From Oscillospiraceae bacterium (lineage in GTDB: Bacteria > Bacillota > Clostridia > Oscillospirales > Oscillospiraceae): 41,221 nucleotides of DNA. Shown one piece after another: positions 1 through 7,631 of this stretch. The notes beneath the pieces were generated by a model that saw only the letters and a program-made list of their open reading frames with translations, had not been told where the DNA came from and made no database searches. How positions within the stretch are numbered: position 1 is the stretch's first letter; each line of letters begins with the position of its first letter. Made by a program: the position numbers and the translations under genes. Location: contig CADARY010000020.1 of NCBI GenBank assembly GCA_902790375.1, positions 1-41,221 of the forward strand, given 5' to 3'.

Positions 1-41
1 CTGCTGACTCCAGTCGGGCTACGCCCTCCCTCCGTCAGCAG
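1..41. repeat. Imperfect inverted repeat at window edge
   Basis: Outer arms CTGCTGAC (1-8) and GTCAGCAG (34-41) enclose an inner GGGC-TAC-GCCC stem (16-26). It could be a REP-like intergenic element or the terminator of a gene lying to the left. The window edge prevents a decision. Confidence 0.35.
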
Positions 42-170
42 CTAACGCGCTTTTCTTTCAAACTCAATCTCTCGGTCTCACATCATTGACAAACGTACAT
101 ATTTTCGGAGATCGTTCCGGACAGGGAAAGGCAAAGAACGGCAGCCGGGCTGCCCCTGCGGCTTTCGCGC

Positions 171-199
171 TTGACAAGCGCAGGGCCCATGATTATACT
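171..199 (+). promoter_or_regulatory. Sigma-A promoter for the esterase-like gene
   Basis: TTGACA (171-176), 17-bp spacer, TATACT (194-199). It implies a leader of about 120 nt before the ATG at 330 and argues against any start upstream of it. Apart from this promoter, a possible second TTGACA at 86-91 without a good -10, and the edge hairpin, positions 1-329 hold nothing I recognise. Confidence 0.75.
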
Positions 200-329
200 T
201 TTCATAATAATACGGCGTTTTATGGAAAAGCGATATCAGAGGGCAGGCCGCTTCTGTGTATACCCGGCGATTTGCGCCCTATACCGCCGCAGATGGAACC
301 GGCATCAAAAGCCGTTGTTGAGGGAAAAG

Positions 330-2309
330 ATGAAAAAAATATTTACGCTTGATGATTTTATGATTGCCTTCATCTCCGCACTGGGCTACGGCCTCGGCGC
401 TGAGATCCCGCTGCTTCTGGGCTGGCCGGGCTGGACGAGCACGGTGATCAGCATGGCGGCCGGCATGGCGTTGGAAGAGCTGATCGGCAAAATCGTTTTC
501 AGCAAGCCGATTCAGAAAAACAAGGTGAACCGAATCGCGGCGTTTTGCATGATTTTTCTCGTCTTCGTTCTTTTCCAGCTTCTCCTCTCCAAGTGGTCGA
601 ACATCTCTCTTTTCAAGTATGTGATGGAAGAGCAACGGAGCATCATCCTGTTTCCGATCCTGGGCTTTGTCCTGAACATGCTGATACGCTGGTACAAGGT
701 CCGTAAGGTGCGCGGGCAGTACGGTGACGGAAGCAAGGGCTTTGTCTTTGCGCTCAGGCAGGAGGATGTTGCAGAGGTCAACCGGGAGAATCAGCCCGTT
801 GAGGGCGAATATGATGCCGCGTGTGCGGTCAGAACAAGAACCGGCACCTTTGTCGGCGTGAAGGCGGAGAAGAGCCTTTTCTTCTCCGGCATCCCCTATG
901 CCATGCCGCCTGTCGGGGAACGCCGCTGGAAAGCGCCCGAGGCGCTCCCCGCGTCCGAGGCCGTGTTCGAGGCAAAATACCCCGGGGCCTCTGCCGTGCA
1001 GGTGGAATTTGAGGGCTCCATCCTGAAGCACCACCGGCAGAGCGAGGACTGTCTGACGCTCAATATCTGCGTCGGCTGTGAAAAGGAAGAGGAAAAAAAG
1101 AAGAAAAGACCGGTCCTGGTGTTGTTCCACCACGGCGATTTTTCCTATGGCGGCTCTGCCGATCCGCTGATGTACGGCGACAGCTTCTCCGAAGCGCACC
1201 CGGACATCGTGCTTGTGAGCTTTAACTACCGCCTCGGCATTCTCGGCTTTATCGACTTCTCCGACGTACCAGGCGGGGAGGCCTGTCCCGATGCGCTGAA
1301 CCTCGGCCTGCTTGACCAGATCGCCGCCCTGCGATGGATCAGGGAAAACATTTCGGCCTTCGGGGGCGACCCCGAAAAAATCACCGTGATGGGCTTTGAA
1401 TCCGGGGCGACCTCCATCAGCCTGCTTGCCGCCTGTGAGGAGGCGAAGGGCCTGTTCCGGCGGGCCTTTGTCTTCTTTGGCAGTCCCGAAACCGCCTATA
1501 CCACGCCGGATGCCGCGAGGGATCTGGCACAGGCGCTCATGAGAGAGACCTCGACTTCAACTATGGCGGAGCTTCAGCAGCTCACAAGCGCCCAACTGAA
1601 GGAAGCGGCGCAGAAGCTCTGGCTGCACATGGCCGCGCCGACCTGCGACGGGAAGCTGATCCCGGTCGATGTATACGACGCCTATCAGAAGGGGGCCGCC
1701 TCCGGCATCCAGTTTATCATCGGTATCCCCAGCAACGAAAGACAGATTTACAGATCGACGATCGGCGCGCAGAATTACGAGGCATTTATTGAGGGCAGCT
1801 TCGATGCGATCATGCGCTCCCTTGACGAGGAGCGTGCAAAAGCCGTCGCAGACTATGTGCAGGCGCAGACGGCGTCCATATCGGAGCTTGAAGCGAAGGC
1901 GAAGGTCTTTGAGCAGATGAGCGCCCTGTACATGTACCGCAGCGCCCTGAAGCTTTCCGCAGGCGGGAACATGGTCCATCTTCTGTACTGGAACGCAAAA
2001 CCGCTGATCGAAAATCTGGGCTCGGGCACGGTCGATGTGGCGGCGACCTTTTTCGGAAACGGCGACGCCTCACAGATGTACGGCAATGTGATGGACTCGG
2101 AACTGTCGGAGATCCTGCAGAGCTTTCTGTCAAAGTTTGTCTGCGGGAATGCGCTGCAGCTTTACAATAACGAAATCAAAGGCATTGATGCCATTGAATG
2201 GAAGAAATATCCCAAGGCGCTCTTCGTATCCAGCGATGCTCTGAAGTGCGAGCCGATTGCGGACAGGCTGACAGAGATCAAGGGCCTGCTGGATTTTTTC
2301 TCGCAATAG
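330..2309 (+). CDS. Membrane-anchored carboxylesterase-type (type B) protein with degenerate catalytic triad
   Basis: This 659-aa protein has three or four hydrophobic segments in its first ~125 residues and then a carboxylesterase type B (alpha/beta hydrolase) domain from about residue 160. The fold is recognisable from the FSGIPYAMPPVGERRW and SEDCLTLNI family blocks. The nucleophile elbow, normally G-E-S-A-G, reads GFESG (355-359), so Glu357 sits where the Ser should be and Ser358 is one place late. The acid Glu470 (SNERQ) is kept. The usual catalytic His is Asp569 (GTVDVAATF). The HGGG oxyanion strand reads HHGD. I chose ATG 330 because GAGGG lies 5 nt upstream and the promoter at 171-199 precludes earlier starts. 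Likely enzymatically inactive or altered, perhaps a surface-binding pseudo-esterase. Family assignment is firm; function is unknown. Confidence 0.8.
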   Translation: MKKIFTLDDFMIAFISALGYGLGAEIPLLLGWPGWTSTVISMAAGMALEELIGKIVFSKPIQKNKVNRIAAFCMIFLVFVLFQLLLSKWSNISLFKYVMEEQRSIILFPILGFVLNMLIRWYKVRKVRGQYGDGSKGFVFALRQEDVAEVNRENQPVEGEYDAACAVRTRTGTFVGVKAEKSLFFSGIPYAMPPVGERRWKAPEALPASEAVFEAKYPGASAVQVEFEGSILKHHRQSEDCLTLNICVGCEKEEEKKKKRPVLVLFHHGDFSYGGSADPLMYGDSFSEAHPDIVLVSFNYRLGILGFIDFSDVPGGEACPDALNLGLLDQIAALRWIRENISAFGGDPEKITVMGFESGATSISLLAACEEAKGLFRRAFVFFGSPETAYTTPDAARDLAQALMRETSTSTMAELQQLTSAQLKEAAQKLWLHMAAPTCDGKLIPVDVYDAYQKGAASGIQFIIGIPSNERQIYRSTIGAQNYEAFIEGSFDAIMRSLDEERAKAVADYVQAQTASISELEAKAKVFEQMSALYMYRSALKLSAGGNMVHLLYWNAKPLIENLGSGTVDVAATFFGNGDASQMYGNVMDSELSEILQSFLSKFVCGNALQLYNNEIKGIDAIEWKKYPKALFVSSDALKCEPIADRLTEIKGLLDFFSQ

Positions 2310-2339
2310 GCAATTTGTGAACATGCAGCACGGTCGGAC

Positions 2340-2368
2340 TTGACAAGTTTGGCTCTGTTCCGTATAAT
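2340..2368 (+). promoter_or_regulatory. Consensus sigma-A promoter for the P1 peptidase gene
   Basis: TTGACA (2340-2345), 17-bp spacer, TATAAT (2363-2368), a perfect match to consensus. It lies 31 bp after the esterase-like stop and about 70 bp before the next ATG. Confidence 0.85.
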
Positions 2369-2439
2369 TTCCGCATTGGAAGAAGAATCCTGCCGCGTCG
2401 GCTTTGCCGGCGCGGCTTTGCAAAGAGAGGAACGCGCAA

Positions 2440-3411
2440 ATGGAAATGCGAGAGATCCCGGTCACAGAGATCGGGGTAAAGATCGGCCAGACGGAGGACC
2501 CTGTCGGGGGGACCGGGTGCACGGTCTTCCTTGCCGAGCAGGGGATGTGCGCCGGGCTTGATGTCAGCGGCGGCGGCCCGGCATCCAGAGAGAGCGAGCT
2601 GCTGCACCCGCTCGCCGCGGCGCAGCGCATCCACGCGATCGTGCTCGCCGGCGGCAGCGCCTTCGGCCTGGGCGCGGCAAACGGCGTCATGTCCCTTCTG
2701 GAAGAGCGGCATATCGGGATTGACGTCGGCGTGACGAGGGTGCCGCTTGTGGTCCAGTCGGATCTTTTCGACCTGACCGTGGGCGATCCCTTTGTCCGCC
2801 CGGATCCCGCCATGGGCTATGAGGCGGCAAGGCGCGCCCTGGAGGCGCCGAACTACCGGGACGGCAACTACGGTGCCGGCTGCGGCGCAACGGTCGGCAA
2901 ATGCGCGGGAATGGATACCTGCATGAAAAGCGGCATCGGCAGCTGCGCCGTGCAGCTCGGGCCGCTCAAGATCGGCGCGGTCGTCGCGCTCAACAGCTTC
3001 GGGGACATCTTCGACTGGAAGACGGGCCGGAAGGTCGCGGGTCTCCTGAAAGAGGACAAAAGCGGCTTTCGCTCCGCAGACGACGTGATGAAGCAGCGCA
3101 TCTCCCCGATCGGGAACAAGTTTGTCGGCAACACCACGCTCGGCGTCGTGATGACCAACGCCGCCTTTGACAAGACGCAGCTCTGCAAGCTTGCCGCCAT
3201 GGCGCGCAGCGGCTATGCCCGGTCGATCCGACCGGTCGGCGCCTCGGTGGACGGGGACAGCATCTACGCCGTGTCGGTCGGCCAGGTGCAGGCCGATCAG
3301 GATCTCATCGGCGCGCTTGCGGCCGAGCTCATGTGTGAGGCGATCCTGCGCGCTGTATACAGCGCCGAAAGCGCCTTCGGCTATGTCGCGGCCAGAGACC
3401 TGAGGCTGTGA
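2440..3411 (+). CDS. P1 family (DmpA/NylC-type, S58) self-processing aminopeptidase or amidase
   Basis: The 323-aa product belongs to the P1/DmpA family of N-terminal-nucleophile hydrolases, which cleave themselves and then hydrolyse beta- or D-aminoacyl amides. Family hallmarks are VLAGGSAFGLGAANGV, NYGAGCGATVGK and, at 230-237, GNTTLGVV. In NylC-type members self-cleavage falls between Asn and Thr, so Asn231/Thr232 are the expected cleavage site and new nucleophile; this is by family analogy. There is no signal peptide, so it is cytoplasmic. ATG 2440 has AGAGAGG nine bases upstream and gives the normal N-terminus; an earlier in-frame start at 2404 lacks a ribosome site. It is followed after 46 bp by the MscS-like gene and may be co-transcribed with it. 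The substrate cannot be deduced. Confidence 0.88.
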   Translation: MEMREIPVTEIGVKIGQTEDPVGGTGCTVFLAEQGMCAGLDVSGGGPASRESELLHPLAAAQRIHAIVLAGGSAFGLGAANGVMSLLEERHIGIDVGVTRVPLVVQSDLFDLTVGDPFVRPDPAMGYEAARRALEAPNYRDGNYGAGCGATVGKCAGMDTCMKSGIGSCAVQLGPLKIGAVVALNSFGDIFDWKTGRKVAGLLKEDKSGFRSADDVMKQRISPIGNKFVGNTTLGVVMTNAAFDKTQLCKLAAMARSGYARSIRPVGASVDGDSIYAVSVGQVQADQDLIGALAAELMCEAILRAVYSAESAFGYVAARDLRL

Positions 3412-3457
3412 CGGGGCGGATGATCCATTTCGAGAAATAAAAAGAAGGTGGGATATT

Positions 3458-6076
3458 ATGAATTCATTTGACCAGATTTTAGCCCCCTTGCGGGAAAAGA
3501 GCGGGAAAAAGCTTACAGCCTTTACGATCGGCGTCTTTCTGATCATCACGATCATTGTATTTGCCGCGGCCTTTGTGCTCAGCAGGAATATCGAGCTGAA
3601 GACGATGGATCAGGCGCTTGAGGACATTCCGCGGATTGCTGAAAACACCATGAACAAGCTGAGCATGCGCAGGCGGGTGTACGAGTATGATATCCAGAAC
3701 CGCGCAGAGCTCGGCCTGAAGCTCTATGAGGAGGAGAACACGCTTGCGCAGGCGCAGAAGCTGGAGCAGGTGCGCAGCATGATTTCCGCGGAAGCGGCTT
3801 TCCTGGTGGACGAGCAGCGACAGATCCTGGCCTCCGCCGGCACGGGCGCGGAGGAGGCCCTCGGCGCGTGCATCCGGACGCTTGAGCCGCACGTGCCTCA
3901 TATAGAGCTCTATTCTGTCCGCTCGACCGACGGGGTGGAGACAGTCGAGCAGGACGGCAAGGGCTTCGTGCTGATCCCTCTGTCGGAAAACAGCGGAAAC
4001 AGCCTGGTCTTTGCGTTCTCCGGCGAGATGATGATGGAGATATACAACGCCTTCCGTAACTGGCCCAACGTGCTCGAGAGCCTCCTCTACGGGCGTGAAG
4101 CGCTCGCCTTTGCCAAATCCGGCGATATGCTGGAGGGGTATTCGACTGAAAAGCTCACGCCGGAACAGTACGCGCAGCTTCGGGAAGAGGCCATGAAGCT
4201 TTTCCAGGACAGCGGCAGCTTCCGGACAAGGAACAGCAAAAGTCCCTCCAGGATAGTCAAGCTGCTCGGAGAGATGCATCTTGCTGCGATGCTGAACTAT
4301 CCGGAACAGAATACGGATATCCTGATCGCGGTACCGGTGAGAAAGGTGATCGGAACCGGAATTCACTGCGCCATTACGATTTCGGTCGTCATCGGCTTGG
4401 GGATGGTGCTGCTCCAGATCTACGTGATGCGCAGGCTGTCCCGGGAAAAAGCCCTGGGAGAGGGCAAGGAGTTTCGGAGTCTGGTGCGTCGGGCAACGAC
4501 GCCGGGACTGCTGGTGATGCTTGTGTTCACCGTCCTCTTTGCGGGCATGCTTCTCATGCTGGAGAGCCGGACAAACTCGTCCTATACGGCCATGAGCAAG
4601 CTGGACAGCATCCAGTATGAAATCAACTGGCAGGAGGAACAGAAGGGGACGGTCCGCAGCACCTTTGCTGAGCTCTACCGGACACGGACGCAGGTGATTG
4701 CCGATTATCTGGCAGATCATCCGGAGAGTATGACACGCGAAGGCCTGCAGGAGATGAACAGCATCGCCGGGACCGACTATCTCATGTGCTTTGACCGCAG
4801 CGGACGGGAGCGAGTCTCCAGCAACAGCTACACAGGCTTCTCCGTCGGCGCGAACCTCAGCGAGGAATACCGGGCGGTACTGCTTGGCTATCCCTATGCG
4901 GTCGTCGGCCCCGCGGCGGATCCCTATACGGGCCGCGTACAGCTTGGCACGGCGATCCTGATGCCGGACAAGCAGGGAAATCCGGACGGCTTCCTCCTGG
5001 CTGTATACAGCACGGATGAGCTGAACGCGGAGCTCAAGCGGATGAGCCTTGAGAACACGGTCAACAGCTTCGCCGTGCAGCCGGGCCATGTCGCGGCTGC
5101 GATCAACAACGAGGACGGCTGCTTCATCGCCCACTCCGACCCCGACATGATCGGGCAGAAGGTGGAAGATTATGTGGAAGATTATGAGCCCGGCACCAGC
5201 TATGAAGGCTTCGCCACATATAAGGGGAAGGATGTTTATATATCTGCCAGAACGATGGACGGGAAGACCCTCCTGTATATGGTGCCTGAGGGATGGGATG
5301 CGCATGCGCAGGGCATCTCCGCCCTGATGGCCCTGCTCGTCGTGCTGATCCTGGTGCTGGCGTATTATCCGGTGGCGAGCGAACTGAGCGCGAAGGCGAT
5401 GCTGGAGGCGAAGAACAAGCTCCCGGCATCTCTGGGCCAGGGAAGCCCCATCAAGATCTTCTACGACGGTTATGTCATTTTCCTGACGATCTTTGCGACC
5501 TTCGCGCTGTTTGCCTCCTCCAGGGGCTGGTGGCCGTCCTTTGCCTATGTCTTCAGCGGGCAGTGGTCCAAGGGCCTGCATCTGTTTTCCCTCTGGGCGG
5601 CCCTGTTTGTCACGGCTGTCACGTTCTGCCTCGTCTTCTTGATCCGGTACATCCTGCGCGTTGCGGAAAAGCGTCTCAGTCTCCGGGGAAAGACGATCAC
5701 GAGGCTTATCGACAGTCTCATCGCCTACCTTGCGGGCGCCTTCCTTATCTTCTGCCTGCTCGATATGTTCGGCGTCAACACCACGGCGCTGTTGGCCTCT
5801 GCCGGTATCGTCACCATCGCTGTCGGCATGGGCGCGCAGAGCATGGCGTCTGACCTGCTTGCGGGCTTCTTCATGATGCTTGAGGGCTCCATCCATGTGG
5901 GCGACCATGTGTCTGCCGGGGGCATCACAGGCTATGTCACGGACATGGGGATCCGAACCACGGAGATCACCGATGAAAACGGAAACGTCATGATCCTCAG
6001 CAACAGCCGGGTCGGCAACATCCTGAACATGAGCCGCAAGGAAACCGAAGCGGAAAACAAAATAAGCCTTACCTGA
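3458..6076 (+). CDS. Cache-like sensor / MscS-type mechanosensitive channel fusion
   Basis: This 872-aa membrane protein has TM1 at ~19-42, an extracytoplasmic region to ~298, two TMs (~300-322 and ~349-368) and a second extracytoplasmic region (~370-615). The second region contains Cache-like text such as NNEDGCFIAHSDPDMIG. TMs follow at ~619-640, ~664-687, ~708-731 and ~749-770. The C-terminus (~776-860) is a typical MscS pore and beta domain: ASAGIVTIAVGMGAQS, then FFMMLEGSIHVGDHV and ILSNSRVGNILN. MscS channels open under membrane tension; here the pore is attached to two probable ligand-sensing ectodomains, so gating may respond to a solute as well as to tension. That is inference. AAGGTGG precedes ATG 3458. 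The length is far above the ~280 aa of a simple MscS. Confidence 0.85.
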   Translation: MNSFDQILAPLREKSGKKLTAFTIGVFLIITIIVFAAAFVLSRNIELKTMDQALEDIPRIAENTMNKLSMRRRVYEYDIQNRAELGLKLYEEENTLAQAQKLEQVRSMISAEAAFLVDEQRQILASAGTGAEEALGACIRTLEPHVPHIELYSVRSTDGVETVEQDGKGFVLIPLSENSGNSLVFAFSGEMMMEIYNAFRNWPNVLESLLYGREALAFAKSGDMLEGYSTEKLTPEQYAQLREEAMKLFQDSGSFRTRNSKSPSRIVKLLGEMHLAAMLNYPEQNTDILIAVPVRKVIGTGIHCAITISVVIGLGMVLLQIYVMRRLSREKALGEGKEFRSLVRRATTPGLLVMLVFTVLFAGMLLMLESRTNSSYTAMSKLDSIQYEINWQEEQKGTVRSTFAELYRTRTQVIADYLADHPESMTREGLQEMNSIAGTDYLMCFDRSGRERVSSNSYTGFSVGANLSEEYRAVLLGYPYAVVGPAADPYTGRVQLGTAILMPDKQGNPDGFLLAVYSTDELNAELKRMSLENTVNSFAVQPGHVAAAINNEDGCFIAHSDPDMIGQKVEDYVEDYEPGTSYEGFATYKGKDVYISARTMDGKTLLYMVPEGWDAHAQGISALMALLVVLILVLAYYPVASELSAKAMLEAKNKLPASLGQGSPIKIFYDGYVIFLTIFATFALFASSRGWWPSFAYVFSGQWSKGLHLFSLWAALFVTAVTFCLVFLIRYILRVAEKRLSLRGKTITRLIDSLIAYLAGAFLIFCLLDMFGVNTTALLASAGIVTIAVGMGAQSMASDLLAGFFMMLEGSIHVGDHVSAGGITGYVTDMGIRTTEITDENGNVMILSNSRVGNILNMSRKETEAENKISLT

Positions 6077-6082
6077 TCGCAC

Positions 6083-6126
6083 AAAAAAAGCCGGGGCAGT
6101 GAAGAAAGCTCTTCACTGCCCCGGCT
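6083..6126 (-). terminator. Strong intrinsic terminator between convergent genes
   Basis: A perfect 16-bp stem, AGCCGGGGCAGTGAAG (6089-6104) pairing with 6111-6126, has a 6-nt loop. Reading on the minus strand it is followed by seven T's, so it mainly ends the HAD lipoprotein transcript. It lies 12 bp beyond the MscS stop and may also stop plus-strand transcription. Confidence 0.9.
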
Positions 6127-6134
6127 GCTGCTTC

Positions 6135-7586
6135 TTATGCGGCGCTGCCGCTGTAAAACTCAGCCTGCACGGGAATGGTATGGATCAGAACCGAGCTCTG
6201 CTGGAAGGTCTCGATCAGCTCGTCGGCTGCGGCGTGCACGGCCTCCGGCGTCGTGTCGGCGAGATAGATCACAAGCGTATATTCCTGGTAGAGCGTACCA
6301 TCGCCCATCCAGCCGCCGCTTGCCTCCTGAATGGTGTAGCCGCCGAAGTGGCGCACCAGGATCTCCTTGGCCTTCTCCTGGGCCTCTGCCTGGGTAAACA
6401 CAGGCTTGTTGGTGTCCTTGTGATTGGTGCCGAGATACATGACGTACTGGTAGCCGGCCACGGCTTCAGGCTCTGCCGCGGTCTCGGCCGGGGCGGCGTC
6501 CCGGGTGTCTGCCATATCGTTCAGCCAGTTGAAGGTCCCGGTCTTGACCACCTTATCGCCGTAGATGGTACGGAAGTCGTCGCGCATGGAGATCACCTGG
6601 AAGCCGGCGTCGGCCCACTGGGCTTTCAGGCTCTCGCCCTTCACGGGATCGCCGTAGTCGCGCACATCATCGTCTGCCACCAGCATGAAGGCGGCGCTGC
6701 GATAGGGGTTGTTGCTGATGGTGTACATGTGCATGCTCACGTCTCCGCTGGAGTTGCCGAAGGAGAGCACCGGCTTGCGGCCGATCTCCTGAACGATCTG
6801 CTCGACCTTGTTCATTTTCAGGTTCTTGATGAGCAGCTTGTCGGTGCGGATGATGTCGTCCCCGGCCTTGAAGACATAGTTCAGACCGTCTTCACCCTGC
6901 TGGCCGGTCGCCTCGACCCCGACATCCATGCCGATGATATTTTCGTAGGGAATGTCCAGCATACCCTCAATGAAGGTGCGGCACACGAAACGGTCGCTGC
7001 CGGAGCAGATGAAAACCTTGAAATCGTGGTCCTGCAGGTACTCCACGACCTCGATCATGGGGGTGAAAAAGGAGGTGGCGTAGGTCATACCCTCAAAGCC
7101 GTCCACATTGCGGATGAGGCAGCCGGTCACAAAGTCGGCAAACTCCTTGAGCGTCATGCCGGCATAGGCCTTTGCCGCGTGCACGGCGTGCAGCATGTCC
7201 ATGTTGTCGGGGAAGGACTTGTCGAGCGTGTGATCCCGCAGCATGCGTCCAAACTCCAGCATCTCCGCGTCCGGGGTGTAGTTGGGATCCTTCAGGATGC
7301 GCCAGGCGAGCAGGTAGTACTCCAGATAGCCCGGGCAGAGCTCGGCACAGAGGGTGCTGTCCATATCGAATACGGCGATACGGTCGGCGGGCGGGATGTA
7401 GTCGGGCGAGGACTGATCCGTCACCGCCTCCACGTACTCGATCAGCGCCCCGAGGGCGGGCGCGCCGTCGTTCCAGTCGGCAAAAATTTCCTCGGTCTCC
7501 GCAGTCTCCTCGGCGGAGGCCTTGATGCAGGAGCACAGGCCCAGCAGCAGGAAAAGAACCAGGCACAGTGCGATCAGCTTTTTCAT
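6135..7586 (-). CDS. HAD-superfamily phosphatase lipoprotein with C-terminal DUF3574-like domain
   Basis: The 483-aa product begins with a lipoprotein signal ending LCSC (Cys20 lipidated), so it sits on the outer face of the membrane. HAD motifs are complete: DMDST (74-78, nucleophile Asp74 and acid Asp76), CSGS (194-197), a candidate motif-III Lys (250-260) and GNSSGD (277-282). The pattern is of the phosphoserine-phosphatase-like class. Residues ~390-480 form a separate domain containing YLGTNHKDTNK and GGWMGDGTLYQEYTLV, which resembles DUF3574; that match is from memory. GAAAGGAGAT lies just before the ATG. It starts 45 bp after the amylase gene and is probably transcribed with it. The substrate is unknown; an extracellular phosphate ester is likely. 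Confidence 0.82.
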   Translation of the reverse strand: MKKLIALCLVLFLLLGLCSCIKASAEETAETEEIFADWNDGAPALGALIEYVEAVTDQSSPDYIPPADRIAVFDMDSTLCAELCPGYLEYYLLAWRILKDPNYTPDAEMLEFGRMLRDHTLDKSFPDNMDMLHAVHAAKAYAGMTLKEFADFVTGCLIRNVDGFEGMTYATSFFTPMIEVVEYLQDHDFKVFICSGSDRFVCRTFIEGMLDIPYENIIGMDVGVEATGQQGEDGLNYVFKAGDDIIRTDKLLIKNLKMNKVEQIVQEIGRKPVLSFGNSSGDVSMHMYTISNNPYRSAAFMLVADDDVRDYGDPVKGESLKAQWADAGFQVISMRDDFRTIYGDKVVKTGTFNWLNDMADTRDAAPAETAAEPEAVAGYQYVMYLGTNHKDTNKPVFTQAEAQEKAKEILVRHFGGYTIQEASGGWMGDGTLYQEYTLVIYLADTTPEAVHAAADELIETFQQSSVLIHTIPVQAEFYSGSAA

Positions 7587-7631
7587 TGGGATCTCCTTTC
7601 TATGTTCGGCTGTATGGCTTGCGCGGACTAT

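Noticed and set aside
1-41. Edge hairpin as a transposon end
   Set aside because: No transposase, target duplication or second copy is seen in the window; it may just be a terminator or REP-like element.
3479-6082. 867-aa minus-strand frame opposite the MscS-like gene
   Set aside because: A shadow frame caused by third-position GC bias; no motif, and the plus-strand MscS assignment is firm.
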